Positions 34,603 to 47,991 of a DNA stretch of 64,000 nucleotides are shown piece by piece. The notes beneath the pieces were generated by a model. That model did no database searches, was not told the DNA's origin, and saw only the letters and a list, made by a program, of their open reading frames with translations. The DNA comes from Apostichopus japonicus (lineage: Eukaryota; Echinodermata; Holothuroidea; Aspidochirotida; Stichopodidae), in the NCBI RefSeq assembly GCF_037975245.1, contig NC_092580.1, positions 23,951,001-24,015,000 on the forward strand, given 5' to 3'. Position 1 is the first letter of the stretch, and each line of letters starts with the position of its first letter. Made by a program: the position numbers and the translations under genes.

Positions 34603-37600
34603 GTGAGTGTTTATTTTCAAAAGGTCCTCCTTGAGAATGTACCGTGGTGCTCTGTTTGTGAAATATGATTTTGCATGATCCCTTCCTCATATCAAGCAGT
34701 ACGGTGTGAATGTTGTGACAAGCCTTCACTTTCTTGTGCCATTAATTGAGTAAGAATGCCTGTCATAAGTGCCAAAGGAAAGTAAAAGTAAGAAAAACAA
34801 AGTTCATGGCTATTTGTTCTGGGATCGTGTGAAGTTTAGACTCTGGCAATATATGACCATATGGAACATTACAAGTGATACCCTCTGAAATTGAATAAAG
34901 GTTTTTTCCGGCTGCTTGGAGCAGATCGTTCATTCTTTTATAAAGGATCTCTCTCTTGGTAGAGGGTAATGGTTAGGATAAATTCTTTAAATTTATACAG
35001 TGAGCACTGTAGGTCTCATGTAGGAGAGAATGGGCACCCTCTTAAATATGTCTGCCAAAATTTATGACAGGGAAAGACAATTGTGTTTGTCAGAAGTACT
35101 TCTCTATAAACAACGACATTGAGAATACAAGATGTTGTCAACAGTTTATCTCGATCTTGCACTTTTAAAGGGTGTGAAGACCGGCGCAAAAATAAATGTC
35201 TCATGCCGGTTATCTGACCTAGTTTCGAATGAGGTGTAACAGAAGTGTTAGACACCACCATCGATCCCAGAAAATACGCACACAACTTGCTACCGTCGGT
35301 AATTAGACACTAGTGTACAGTCAATACATACAGCTGTGATCAATATCCACAGCACAGTGTATAAACGATACAGCAGGACATCCCAGGTCCAGCTAAAGAT
35401 AACAAGGTATCACGTTTCATTACTGTCTGCATTTTGTAGCGACACAAACAAATCGTCACTTGCAAGCAACGGAAAGTTAACTTTTTCAGATGGCCGCACG
35501 CAGTTTGGGGCGAGTCTTCAATGCCTTTAAAGACTGTTTAAAGACTGATGAGTGTGTTGGGTTTTATGATGCCAAAAGTCATGTGACAATGCTGTGTGAG
35601 TATATACGCCCTCAGTCTGAAGGTGTCTCTCTTCCATTTGGTGTAAATAATAGCTCCTACTGAGCTTTCACTTTCTGTCAATGACTAACCAAAGTTGCTT
35701 TTCAACTTCTTAACAGTCATGCATTATAATTTAAGGACATAAAGAATAGCCTAGTGAAACTTTAACTCATAATCTCTGCAGTAATTGCACTGTCAATTCA
35801 CTGTAGTGAAAGCAAAGTTAACCAACACCTCCTTGAAAATGTTGTAAAATATAGTTAATGGTCCATTCCCTCTCAAGACTGTTACTTAAATGGAGTACGG
35901 AGATAAGCCATCTATTGTTAATGCAATATACTGTAAGAATTATTTGTAGGTTAAAAGTGCTTTGGTTCAATGTTGTGGTTTGAAGTATCTTAAATAGATT
36001 TCGAGTAATTTGTAAGTTTAATTTCCAAACCTGGATTGAGAAATGTTTTGCAGGCTTTTTCTTTGCACAACAATTTTTTGACCCATATTGTTGACCCCCT
36101 ACAATTTTATATTTGTATGTATGTACACATAACGTGCATGTATATAACCGCGATGATATTCTTGTAAGCACGTCAAGTCTGTCCGTAGCATAAAGACTCG
36201 CTGTTTGAGTAATCCCAATCCGCAAGGCAAGCGCGTGTCTGAATTGCAATCAATATTTCTTTAGAAGACTCGTTTACTCCACGCTGCATAAATTTCAAAT
36301 TCGTTGGAGACTGTTTAAGATATTACTGGCATGGGTTTCAATGTGCTTGTACAATAGCTGAGTGCGTCTTCTCATTGCTCATATCCGTATAAATGATGGT
36401 TAATTTTTGGATGCAGTTTTGTAGTATATGTTTTAACTAGACTTCATCAGCATGGTCAGTACTCAGTACACAGTAGTAGTGGCTGGTTGTGTGTACATAC
36501 ATGATTCTTTGTGAAATAATTGTAACATATTCGCAGGGCATATATCTATTTTTTCACCTTTTCTAGTTGTACCACATACTAGATGTATTTATCCATAGCT
36601 GCTGTTGGAAAACAGTGAAAGTTAAGTTCCATTTGTGTAACATTTAAAAAAAAAATTACATTTTTTCCCCCCCCCTTTTTTTTTATTGTACTGTCTCAAG
36701 GAAATGGTTTACCTTTAACTACACAGCAAAACACTTTAAAATTGTGCAAAACATCATAGTAATGTATGAAATTACTAAATTACATAGCCAAACTGCATAC
36801 ATACACAACATAGTGTCTGTCCTATGGTAGCTGTTGTTGTCCTGCATTGGTACACTTAACTAAAACTCTTTCACGAGACCCTAATACTGTCAATTAGAAA
36901 GTTAACCTTGTCAGTGGTCGCTGGGTCATCCTAGACATCTTTTCTGGTTAGTCCCGAAAAGCAAAGTTGGCAGCACAGTTCAAGATTAATGTGTAATAGA
37001 AGGGAAATTGTACTGCTGAGTGCTAAGTACTGTAGCTTTTAACTTACATAAGTTGTGAATAGCAGCTTCCCTTTGACAAATTGAAGGAACTTTTTAGTTT
37101 TCTGTAGAGACAGCTGACCGGTTGCCAAACTCTCAGAATGAGTCCTCCATCTGAACCTTGTATATATCTGTTTTTTACTTTACAACTCAACTCATTCTAC
37201 AAATCCATCACTCGCATTGATTATGCAAACGTTGCGTTAAACTGTAAACTGTTAACAGCCGATTCCATTCATCTTTTATTATCCATTTGCCTGAGATTCC
37301 AGAGTATTCCATCATCTTTTGTTGAACATAAAAACCCTGAGGACTTAATTAATCAATTATATTTTCTCTCTAAGTCAATCCTTGCCATTGACTGATTATC
37401 TTGCAATTTTTTTGCTTATTATACAAGACACTTGCTAGTTTGTTACTTTTGGATATGACTCTCTTTCCAAGACTATAGCCTGTGAGTAATACAACATCAG
37501 CTTTAGTACAAAAAAAATTCACTATGAACCCCACACAGTCTTATAGTCCTCTCCCAACCTTCTTTTCTGTTTCTCTGTTTATACTTATTTATCTCTTACA

Positions 37601-38018
37601 GATCTTCTCATATTTGACTTGAGTAGGTGACACCTACATTATATGAAACCCATCACGTATCACAGTACACTAAAGATTCAGCTCAGTCCAATAGCTCTGC
37701 CTCTCATTGCATTAATGCATCAGGCAGGAATTTCCCTTGGGATGAGTGTTTTTTCATTATACATTACTCATATATGCACAGGTGTCATCACTACACTGTG
37801 TACGTAATATGCTCTATCTTTACGTACTGCCGCGTGCGTGTATGCTCGACGCTCCTTCCAAACGTACGAATTCATCTCAACTGTACGAGGAGAGGCCGCA
37901 AAACAGGAACGCTGCAAGGGCCTTGGAAATGCCATTGCAGCAGCGAGGCATAAACGTGTTTGTTAAAGCAAAAATGTAAATGGCCGGACGAAAACAAAAC
38001 GAATAAAGAGTATAGCAC
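34603..38018. other. Unassigned stretch
   Basis: Contains mixed A-, C- and T-runs at 36644-36690. A GC-rich patch at 37825-37950 has an open frame (LDAPSKRTNSSQLYEERPQN) without splice support. No further exon consistent with the 34.2-34.6 kb pair could be found by eye. Confidence 0.3.
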
Positions 38019-38021
38019 AGG

Positions 38022-38052
38022 TATATATATATATATATATATGTATGTATGC
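38022..38052 (+). repeat. (TA)n microsatellite
   Basis: GTATATATATATATATATAT continuing into ATGTATGTATG. Confidence 0.9.
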
Positions 38053-38854
38053 AGAAAGATGAGGATGGCAGGAGCCTTGGTGGCAGTGAGAAGATGAAAG
38101 AGACGAAGAGATTAATTAGCTTGGAATGATAGATGTATGAGTCATCAGAGTTAGAACAGAAAATTAGATGAACACCTGTAGGCTGTAATGGAAGGTTCCG
38201 TCTCATATGGTATAGGTTTTTTTTTGACACACCACAGAACATTAGTCAAGCGTCTGTCATTGATCACGGAGGTGTTTCGGTTTGATGTTCAGTCAAAACA
38301 GACGAAACTCGCTACGTAAACAGCAATCACGTATGCCCGGGTAGCAGAAATGAGGCCGTACAACTTCAAATGAAGAGGAAACGAATGGGTTTTTTTTAAG
38401 AGAATCATGTTTGGCTTCTATATCAGTGGAGCCTCCTAAAAATAATAATGATTATTAATAATAAGGAAGGAAAAGGTTTTTGCTGAAGTAAGGACATACA
38501 GAGGAAGACTGTTTATTTTCTTTTTAAGTACTTGTGATGTTATGACAGATCGCTGTTGTGAGTCTGCATATTGGTTCACTATAGTGACCGTCTTAAGTTT
38601 CAAACTCTTCCTTTTAACAATGTCCGGTTATAAGTGACTTGACAGTTTATTTTGACATGAAGAAAAGTGCAATGAGTCAAACAGAATGGATGAGATGTAC
38701 CAGGGCAGAACAATAACAAGTGTTGGAGGTGGGCAGGGGGGGGGGGGGGTGGGTGGGAACTAGAAAAAAATGTAGTCATGGGCATGAAAAGCCACACTCT
38801 TGTAGTTCAGCACAAGAAGAAATTTGCAGTAAGATGGCAGGTCAGATAAATTAA
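38053..38854. other. Unassigned stretch
   Basis: AATAATAATGATTATTAATA run near 38440 and a G-run at 38736-38758. Short frames only. Confidence 0.4.
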
Positions 38855-39000
38855 TTTCGCTCCTCACTTACCTGTCTCCACACTACAACTGCATCCTCCT
38901 TCTACCGTGTCTAGAGTGACCTGGTAACCTATGACACTGACCTCTCATGTTGACCGGTCACCTCTGGTCAAACCTACCTCCACATTCTGCCACCTCATTA
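38855..39000 (+). repeat. Dispersed repeat, long copy
   Basis: TTTCGCTCCTCACTTACCTG, TCTCCACACTACAACTGCAT, TTCTACCGTGTCTAGAGTGA, CCTGGTAACCTATGACACTG and TTGACCGGTCACCTCTGGTC follow the same order as the 9.1 and 48.0 kb copies. Contains the palindrome TGACCGGTCA at 38949. Confidence 0.65.
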
Positions 39001-39627
39001 ATTACATGTACCTTATTTCTACTACCCAATAGTGTCTAGTTGTGTGTACAACTCAATTGAGCTGTCAAGGCCATCAGTAACCAGTCTTCTGTCTTTATTT
39101 TAAAGGTTTTATAAGCTCTCCGATTTGATTTTGAATTTGCTCGAATATTTAATTCTGAAGCTATTTAGTACGTCAATGCTGTCAAAGTTGGTATTTACAG
39201 TATAAGTGATTAATGATTCTCAATGTATTCAGTATCTCCCCTACTATTTCTCCTACGCATATAAGAAGAAGAAATTTGGAGGGAAAAAATTCATAAATGA
39301 AAACGGTAGCATGAAATATACCGTTTTTTGGTTTTTGGAGATCGCAGTATTGACATGCTCAGTTTCTTCCCATTGGTGCTTGTTTAATTGCTGTCATATT
39401 TAATTTCATGGTTTCTGTCCTCGGTGATATCTTGACCCGATGACAGTTCTCTCTCAGGGGAAATCAGGAGGATAAAATAGAGGAAAGTCATCTTAATGAG
39501 AGGTTAAAGGAGTATTAATGTAGCTATTTGTGTCCTGTATCAGCGAGTGGAGGGGGAGGGGAGGGGGTGGGGGAAGTATGGGTGATAGTTTTGCATACTA
39601 CAGTACCAAAAAATCCTGTTTAGATGC

Positions 39628-39659
<32 letters not shown>

Positions 39660-39715
39660 TGCAGATTTATATAGCGCCACTCCAGGAAACGAGTAATTGC
39701 CCATGGCGCTTGATA
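39628..39715 (-). mobile_element. Retroposon 3' end with ATT tail, minus strand
   Basis: On the minus strand GCGCCATGGGCAATTACTCG, GGAGTGGCGCTATATAAATC and TGCATTTTT are followed by (TTA)n. On the plus strand the tail is the AATAATAAT run at 39628-39655. Same layout as the 33.4 and 41.1 kb ends but opposite orientation. Confidence 0.55.
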
Positions 39716-40244
39716 GTGTATCTACTACAAAGACACAAAAAAAAATGGAAACTTTCCAAGTTGCTTCTATTTGGTTTAATTCTACTACAGTAAAACATGA
39801 GAAAAGTGTCTGGGGGACAGAATTTTTATAGCAAATACCTGCTAATTAAGGTTTAATAGGTATAAATCATGTTAATTTGTTGAATTAGAATCAAAATGTG
39901 GGTAATACTCTTATAAATTTGGTAAAATTGTCATAAACTGGTGACTGAATACAGAATGCTTCTTCATATCATTCTTTAATTGCTAGACCAACTGTAGGCC
40001 ACAAATAGCTCCATTGCTGCAAAAATAAGAATAAATTGTGAGCAATCACAGTCAACTCCTTACCCCGACATGGAGGGATGGGGGAAGGGGGACTGAGGAC
40101 AATGGTCCAATAATTTCACATTACTTTCTTAGTGGGCATAGGTGCTTTTGTAGGTGGATATTTCAACACCACTCAGCATTGATAGGAATTGCATCCCCCT
40201 CCCCCATCCCCAGCAGTCTCAAACATGTGTGAGAATCCATGAAT
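39716..40244. other. Unassigned stretch
   Basis: AT-rich with GGGATGGGGGAAGGGGGACT near 40076. No exon or element end recognised. Confidence 0.4.
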
Positions 40245-40375
40245 TTACTCCTCTCTTACCTGTCTCCCACTCCACATCTGCACTTTCCCATCTACCTACT
40301 ACACACTGGAAACGTTTTAGCATTGCGCCCTCACTCCCTGGGCATCGCCCACATACACCTCGTTCCGAATCTACC
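40245..40375 (+). repeat. Dispersed repeat, diverged copy
   Basis: TTTACTCCTCTCTTACCTGT, CTCCCACTCCACATCTGCAC, CATCTACCTACTACACACTG and GCATTGCGCCCTCACTCCCT correspond to the successive blocks of the family, with more changes than the 9.1 kb copy. Confidence 0.5.
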
Positions 40376-40736
40376 ACGTAGGAAGAAACTACAGTGTGTT
40401 AGCCTGGCAGTAGGACATGTGTACAATATTATCCAAATATTGCCAAATAGCTACACATTAAACATAAACGTATGTAGGTGATCATTGTACACAGAGCAAG
40501 TATTTAGTATTCAAGGTTTTGATAAACATGACTTCATTAAACTCAAACTTTCTATGCAAAGGGGATAAAACTCTCAACTTGTTTCATGGGATATTTTTGC
40601 CTTGCAGACACTGGATAATATGCAATGTAGTCCTACTGTACATACATAGTGGAATAGACTAGCTGAAGAAGACTTTTTTTTAATTTATGTGAGCTGCAGC
40701 AAACACTATGTTTTTTACTTTCAGTCTTTACTCATA

Positions 40737-41130
40737 GCGTATCCGGTTTAAGATCCTACTTCTCACCTACAAAGCGATCAACGGGCTTGCCTTCAATATA
40801 TCACTGACCTTCTTACTCCTTTGCGTCGGTCAACTACAGTTTCGCTTTGCTATTCCAATCATACGCAATTTGCACGAACCCTGCACTCGTTATGGCGATC
40901 GTGCCTTTTCTGTCGCTGCGCCTTCTCTTTGGAACGAACTCCCATTTCACGTTCGTGACTCTCCCTCCCTTTGTATTTTCAAGAGACAACTTAAAACATT
41001 TCTGTTTGATTCCCAGTTTCTTTTCTTTTTTTTTCTTGGTTCCTTTGTCTCTTTCCTACTTTGTAAAGCGCTTTGAAACGCTGTTTTAAGCGCTATTTAA
41101 GTGTAATTTATTATTATTATTATTATTACT
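40737..41130 (+). mobile_element. 5'-truncated CR1/L2-type LINE, 3' end of the reverse transcriptase ORF
   Basis: Three consecutive frames give the C-terminal part of a non-LTR reverse transcriptase. These are RIRFKILLLTYKAINGLA (40738-40790), QYITDLLTPLRRSTTVSLCY (from 40793), and TRYGDRAFSVAAPSLWNELP with F-H-V-R-D-S-P-S-L-C-I-F-K-R-Q-L-K-T-F-L-F (40883-41010). The RAFSVAAPSLWNELP..FKRQLKTFLF signature is characteristic of animal CR1/L2-like LINEs. Frameshifts lie near 40791 and 40880. A short 3' UTR with GCGCTTTGAAACGCTG and GCGCTATTTAAGTGTAA leads into (TTA)n at 41107-41128. The catalytic domains are missing, so it is a dead truncated insertion. Confidence 0.85.
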
Positions 41131-42097
41131 ACACATAGGCCCTCTAATACTATACAGATTGACCATTCCTTCCAGATGTGCTTTCAACTTCTGTAATCTT
41201 CATTTCGAGGTTTGGGAGTCTTGAAAAACATAACAGACAATAAGCAGGAGTATTTATGGAGTGGGTTTTTTCCCCCCTCACCCTTTATTTTATGGCTGGC
41301 CAAAGTCTCCAAGGAAGTAGCCACTTGACCATCACTGACCACTCATATAAGTACTACTAAGGCAGAGAGAGATTTACAAAAGAAAGTGAAATGATGCTTG
41401 CTCAACAATCTTTTTCACTGCTTGATTATAACATAAGTGGCTATATACTACATAGTTGCAGTCGCAGTTAGGGAATAACTCTGTCATTTTATTTCACTTA
41501 TTTTTGCATGATAGAAACTAAACTGTCATTTTTTGTTAGAATTTGTTTGTGAAATTTTTAAGAGTATAATTAAAGGCTTGTATGCTGGACAAAATGTTTT
41601 GTTGATTTCCAAACACCCAATTGCAGAAACCATCTTTAAGTGCTCTGTTAACCATCAACAATTATCTATAATTGGTGTATAGAACCTTGGCATAGTTTGG
41701 TATCCTTCAGAGCCTAACCTTGTATTAATATTGCAGGTTTCTTGTTTATTAAGTGGCCATGAATTGTTGCTAGATATGTAGGACACTAACTTTGATAAAA
41801 AGAATAGCTCAATGGTCATCTCAACCAGGAAGATTATTTTGTGTCAAAAACAAAAATACAAACCCAAAAACAAAAAACAAAGATAGTTTGCAACACTCAT
41901 CACCCATGACTCTTATTGCTTTACATTTTTGCCATACTGGTAGTAATACAAATATTTCAATTTTTTTATAACACTATACAGCCAACTTGGCACAGAAATT
42001 TACTTAAAATTAATTAAAACATTTTGAACTCTTCCGAACATTCTATGACTTTAACCCTCTTGAGTAGTACTACAGAGCAGAACATAAAATTGACTTG
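41131..42097. other. Unassigned AT-rich stretch
   Basis: Contains an A-rich CAAAAACAAAAATACAAACC run near 41840-41880. No open frame of note. Confidence 0.4.
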
Positions 42098-42440
42098 TTT
42101 CCTCCCTTACCTGCTTCCTACACATATATGCACTCCCAATCCACCTAGCAATTTCCAAGGTTACTTATGCAAGGTTTGTTGTGGATGAGTTGGATGTAGT
42201 GGACTCTGTCTTAGTACCAATAGCTTCCACGAAGATGTTATTACAAACAAAAGATGTAATAAGTGACAAAGAATCCTAGGTCAAAGAAATCTGAATGGTA
42301 GATTTCTAAGGTAGAGGGCAGTGTTTTCATAGAAGGTCATTGGGGGCACATTTCAAGAATGTTACTAGTTTAAAGGCTAGGGGATGGAGACAGGTAAGTA
42401 TCGTCATTCGTAAATACCCAAGCCAGTGTTTACGTTTTGG
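42098..42440. repeat. Inward-facing pair of dispersed-repeat cores
   Basis: A plus-strand core (TTTCCTCCCTTACCTGCTTC, 42098-42118) is followed by a minus-strand core (GGAGACAGGTAAGTATCGTC near 42386-42406). The latter is linked on its minus strand to blocks resembling the family body (CCTTTAAACTAGTAACATTC). The two cores are inverted with the bodies between them. Whether this is one foldback element or two independent insertions is not clear. Confidence 0.4.
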
Positions 42441-45320
42441 AGTGTTTATGAGATGAAGGAAAGTAACTGCATTGTTTGACCTATCAAGATGTGTAACCTG
42501 CTTGGTGCTCTCTCCTAAAGACACATTAATGTAAATATACTGTCACCTTACAGTTAAAATCAAGTAACTTACTGAAGGTGAATTTTCAAATAATTTTGCT
42601 GTTCAATTCAGAATGAACACTATGAACACTAGCTGATGTTTTTACAACTATTGCACATTGGCAATGTTTTGGTTCACCTTTTTGTTTCTTTGTTATCAAC
42701 ATAGCTGGCCATTCATCCATTTCAGGTTAAATTAGTCAATAATTAACATTTTTACTTTTATGTATAATAAATCTGTGATGTTATTGTTTCGGGTTGCATA
42801 TTTCCAGTTTTAATCATATGTAGAACTGCTCCAGTCACGTTGAAGAACTCAAGTGTAAAGCGTAACCATGAAGAACCATGAAGGGTTTTATACCTTGTCT
42901 TTCAGTCGAGCTCAAGTACGAGTGGTTACTTTTGAAAGGAATGTATTCAAATTCTGATTGGTCAGTTATGTTAATACATGCGGTTAAGTTTATATGTTGG
43001 CAGTAGCCATCTTTCACCTAAAGTAGATGGTCTAATGCTAGGAATCACTCTTGTTTTGCCTCATTACGTGCCTACATAGCTTCAATATATATGCCAAATC
43101 AAGTAATACAATTAGCGCAGTTGGTCTTCCAACAGACTAGTCATGCTCAGACCCACACACAGACACATACACCCATACATACACAAGCACACACAAATTG
43201 CCTCTACTCGTACAGTATAGGCATTTATATAGAATCGTGGGTCTCTTGGTCAAATCGTGAGACTTGGCAGGTATGTTGAGTAGCCGCTACCATGCTAAAT
43301 TGGATTTATGTACTTTGCTTCCTTGTTAATTTTTCCTCTCCATATTTTACAAAAAATCTGTTATTTCTTGTGATCAAGGACCCTGCGAAAAGCATCTAGA
43401 ATTGTCTATATGGCAGATATACCTCTATATCTCTGAAGTGCTTACAGTCAGTTTTCCTCACAACTTGAACAGATGGTCTTATATTATCTGCTTCTACTAA
43501 GTGAAGAATAGAACAAAAAGCCTCCATACACCTCTTCAATAGTTATGAAACTATCGGAGGAATTCGGTGAATTGTGTTACCAATATACAGAACATTTGTG
43601 ACCATTCATGTGTGTATACAATAATAAATGCTATAACTGTGCAGTCTGCAGTGCACTGTTGAATCAGTTGTGTAGTCCCCAGTAAAGAATTTCTCAGTAT
43701 AATTGCGAGACCATCTCTAAATTTGATGGCGTGAAAAGACTGTCATGGTGACGTCTAACCCTTGTATCAATACTTCCTTGAATATTAGATTTATTATCAT
43801 TAGACTTTTGTTACATAGCGAAAGTTTGATAATTTTATTGGCCTTTATATTATATCCATAAATAGACAACACCGTCATGTATGCAGTAGTTGTAAAGACA
43901 TTGGACTATGAATACCTTGTGTTTGAAGGATTTCACAGAAAACCTGTTTGTTTTCCTTCCAATGGAATAAACTTGGGATACTGTATGTTCAACAAAGATA
44001 TATGAATTTATGGAGCCTGCCAGCGTTTTGAACAATGTTTTTCTTCTTTGACAATGAACTATACATGGTGGAGCAAAGGTCAGTTTGAAAAAGTACCAAA
44101 AAAAAACAGACAAGAAAAATGTACCTTTGTGAAATTGAAAGTTATAGATACAACGTCTTGGACAAATGAAGGAAGAGTTTGTCACATAATTTCTATTTGA
44201 AGACATCCAGTTGTTCTTCTGTTGGAGTAAATACGGTACCTGCAATGTTATGTAGTTGTTGCCAATATTGGAATGCTATAATCCTTGTACTGTGCAGGAT
44301 TGTGTTTGAGACCAACCAGTTTGGAGACGGGACCAGTTTACTTCATCACAGGTTTAGCCTTCTGGCTATAGTTATAATGACATACCAGTGTTCCAGCTTC
44401 TACAACATTACTTGTGGTTTATTATTGCATAAATTTACGTTTCCAGGAGGAACTGTCCATTGGGTGCATTTATTGCTTACCATCTCTTTGGTTACAACAT
44501 GTAAGAATGACTTATATACCTCTTTTTCATAATCCTTATTACAATATTGTGTTTAAAGCCTGAGAAATTGCACCATATTTCTCAGTGGTTTTCTCAGTGG
44601 TTTTCTAAGTGGTTACTCTACTTTGTGTGGCATTACCAAAATTTGACTAATGTTAGTCTACTCCTCTAGCTGTCTGCGTTGTGTCTTGTACCTCATAAAT
44701 TAAAGAGAGTGCGTGCCGGCTTGACATTGTTTCTAGTTTTAAATTATTGCTTGACACCCTCATAATGCTACCAATGATCACTTTCACCACATTTTAAATG
44801 ATAAAGAAACAAGTTATTTGATACAATTGTGCTGGTATAGTTGTGCAGGCTATTTATAAATTGTCATGTAATTGGTATTATACTCACAGATTGTCAGTAT
44901 CATTGCAATTAGTCTCAGTGAGGTTGCTTTGTACATCTTTTTGAAAAAAAATTGGTAAATAATGCTGTTTCTTTATTTTGCCACGGGCTGTCATGCTCAT
45001 ACTGCCGAATTTCATTGCAGTTAGGGTGGAAGTGTTCAGTCATTTCATAGCATCTTCACGTTTGGCTCATGTGCAGGAATTATTGTTATTACACTGTTGT
45101 TGTATGATCCCAACATCTCTGGAGGAGGTTTACTTGCAAGAACTGCTAAATTATGCATGTTTCTTGAGGGGCAATTGCAGTGTTGCCATAGTTACTTCAT
45201 ATTTTGTATGTAACTCACCTATGCATCAGAAAGAGACATTAACATGAAATCATATATAGTGGAACCGGCGTCCGTCAGTGTGTGAGCCTTTATGACACCT
45301 CTGCATTTACAGAGCTTCTT
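42441..45320. other. Unassigned AT-rich stretch
   Basis: CA-rich run at 43150-43197. Threefold CTCAGTGGTTTT-like repeat at 44580-44612. Frames up to 131 codons (43850-44245 minus, 44179-44532 plus) without recognisable motif or splice context. Confidence 0.35.
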
Positions 45321-45353
45321 ATTGTAGGGCGCCTGCGCCCTGCGGGCTACAAT
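45321..45353. repeat. GC-rich nested hairpin
   Basis: Outer arms ATTGTAG / CTACAAT (45321-45327, 45347-45353) enclose inner arms GGGCGC / GCGCCC (45327-45332, 45335-45340). It stands out in AT-rich surroundings and looks like the palindromic core of a mobile element. Confidence 0.6.
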
Positions 45354-47764
45354 ATTGGCATTACTGTGAACGATACCTACATGACTGGACGTTGAAACTT
45401 AAAGTTTCATATATTCTCTGTATATTTGGGTACGTAACTTATACTGAGTCTGTCACAGTGCTCAAAAGCACCCTCACTTTGTAGGTACCTACATGACTAA
45501 ACTCCCTGGTGTGTTGTCCGCCCAAAAAATATAACCATGAACAACCGAAAAGTTCTTCCTTAATACCTCAAGTACTCCACGCACACTTGCGTATTTGCAG
45601 GAAAATGCACACAAATGCGGATTTTTCTGATTTTCTGAGATCAATAAATTTCTTGCCTGAGATTGATAGCTATATTCCTGAGGTTGTCACGGGGACATTG
45701 TGTGTGTTGTCAAACTGTGTCAGTCATCCTCCCACTGCACATCAGTCTCGTTTTATAGAAGAATTAAGTCCAGATTATCCTAGGGATGTCCCTGCAAAAC
45801 TTACATAAAACATTAACACAGCCTTTGTATTCCATTGTCAGTGTATGAATCCACAGTATGATGGATGATCTTTGTAGTACTATTATTAATGTTATCCATT
45901 TTAAAGTAAAAATTAGAGAACATCAGTCTTAATTGTCTTGATGTGATTCAACCAAATGAAATACTCCACAGAAAACTATAATGTTGATGTACATTAAATG
46001 GCAAATTACTGTAAGTAAAAGGAAGTTTCCTTCCTGATGGTTGGATGCTTCAGATTTGTGGTTATATTCCATATAATCGAGACATGATACATGCTTCCAT
46101 GATTCCACCAAGCATGTTGAAAGTGATGGAACTTTTTCGGTGTAATTGTCTGCTCTTAATCTCCTACCACAAATTTACGTGCACAATCAATTAGCGTAAC
46201 GTCCTAATTTGGGCATATGAATGATATATTTGGTTCAAAATCATAAATTTGTGCCTATTAATAGTGACATGTGATTTTTTTCCTATTTGTTTATTTGTTG
46301 TCTTCAGTTTCTAAGCAAAGTTTACACACACAATAAGATGTGATTGTTTGTGGTTTCAACGATGACACCCCCTTTTTACAGTAAACTGAGTCATTGAATG
46401 CCAGCCTTGTGCCCATTTCAAGCATGGTTGCCTCTGATTTGCAGTTCTGTATTATTTCTGAAGGAACTGATTCCGGTCCGTGTAGTATTTTGTCACTAAT
46501 AACACACTGCAGTACCACAATCTATGAGCTATTGGATACTCAAAATTATATACCTTGGAAATTAACATCGACCTGTATTTTTTTTGGAAGGCCTTGTACT
46601 TTTCACACGGAAACTTTACCGACTGTAACAAAACTAAATAGTGGCACTGAAATACAGATTTAGTGTTGGCTGGATTTATTCTATCAACCAGTATATGGTA
46701 GGTACTGTGTATACACCAGCTGTTAAAACAGCATGTTTCACTTTGTTATGAGTTACTAGCTGATGTATACTGTATTGTAGTACTGGTTAAGATGATCTGA
46801 GGTTTCTATCCTAACAGGATCTTCTTCAAGGATGGAAAGAAAATATAGCTGCTAGGATCGAAACGTCAGGTCACCTTAACCAGGGAGCTGCTGAGTTTTA
46901 GATTGCATTGTGACTTAAAATATCCCCAAATACAGTAGAGTACAGTAAAATGATGAAATTGGTATCCCCCCCCCCCCCAAAGCTGGTGTTCTATTCACCG
47001 AACCTACATCTCTTCCAGTGTACATGTTGGTCATTGTTTAATATTTTGCTACGGTTTATAGGTTTTTATGGGGTGGTGGGAGGAGGGAGCAGCCAAGTTT
47101 ACTGTTCAGACAACCAATATATGAGGTGAAAATCCTTAAAGATTTGCCCTGATACACTCTCATGCCACTGTGCATGTTCTAGAAACATTTTATAATGTAA
47201 AGTACAGCAGTCCTAATGTAGCATTCATTTCAACATGCTGTAACTCAGTAAGTCATATTGGAAAGTTCACCAATAAGTTGAGTGCTCAGTTTCCTTAACA
47301 TTAAAGCAGGAAATAAATTCAAATTTTTTCCAGTGTTATGCCAGTTTTTCGTTTGTGTTTGTACAATCTGACATTATAATAAACCTTAATTTACCTATAT
47401 AATCAGTAACTTAAATTTCTCTGAAATGTCTTATTTGTATTAAAAGTAAAATAAACTCAGGTGATTGATTTATTGCCGACCCTGCACAAATTAATAATAC
47501 ATCAGTCGAAATTACCGTAACTTAATATCTATCACGTCTATACTTTGTTTAAAAAAAAAAATCACACCTTTTTTTTTGCTATGTCATTGTAATCGAGAGT
47601 AAGAGAACATGTTGCTAAATGTACAAACATATTTAAATATAAAATTGAATGCAAAATATGCATAATTAATGAAAAAACATGATTTGTTAAAACTAATTAA
47701 TATTCAGTTGCAGGTTGAGTTGTGCTCAATTAGTCTGACAGGAAACATGAGAAAGTTTGATGTT
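45354..47764. other. Unassigned stretch
   Basis: Plus frame 45509-45808 (99 codons) and minus frame 46291-46518 (75 codons, GPESVPSEIIQNCKSEATML) look mildly protein-like but have no splice or start support. C-run at 46967-46978. Confidence 0.3.
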
Positions 47765-47935
47765 GGATCAGGGAAGGGGATGTGACCCTAGAGAGGGTTA
47801 TTGGGGATCCGGTGTGAGAATGCAGTACTAGTTTTAAGGCTACAGTGGATTGGATTGTATATATATGTGTATTTGGAGAAAGGTAAGCATTGTCATTCGT
47901 AACTACCCAAACCAGTAGGTTTTGGTGTTTCAAAT
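47765..47935 (-). repeat. Dispersed repeat, minus-strand variant
   Basis: On the minus strand ATGCTTACCTTTCTCC is followed downstream by TTAAAACTAGTACTGCATTC and ATAACCCTCTCTAGGGTCAC. It shares with 42335-42440 and 52000-52165 the flanking phrase CCCAAACCAGTAGGTTTTGG on the plus strand. This looks like a second subfamily. Confidence 0.45.
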
Positions 47936-47991
47936 GTATTCTTTTGTGCTAGCTCTTTAACTGTTTTGGTACCATACAAATGATACAATTT

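Noticed and set aside
37746-37979. Coding-like frame LDAPSKRTNSSQLYEERPQN in a GC-rich patch
   Set aside because: No acceptable donor or start context, and the opposite strand is equally open.
40847-41089. 80-codon hydrophobic plus-strand frame as a gene
   Set aside because: It overlaps the LINE reverse-transcriptase C-terminus in another frame; the RAFSVAAPSLWNELP frame is the real one.
43850-44532. Overlapping long frames on both strands
   Set aside because: Neither shows a domain, start context or splice sites; mutual antisense openness suggests chance.
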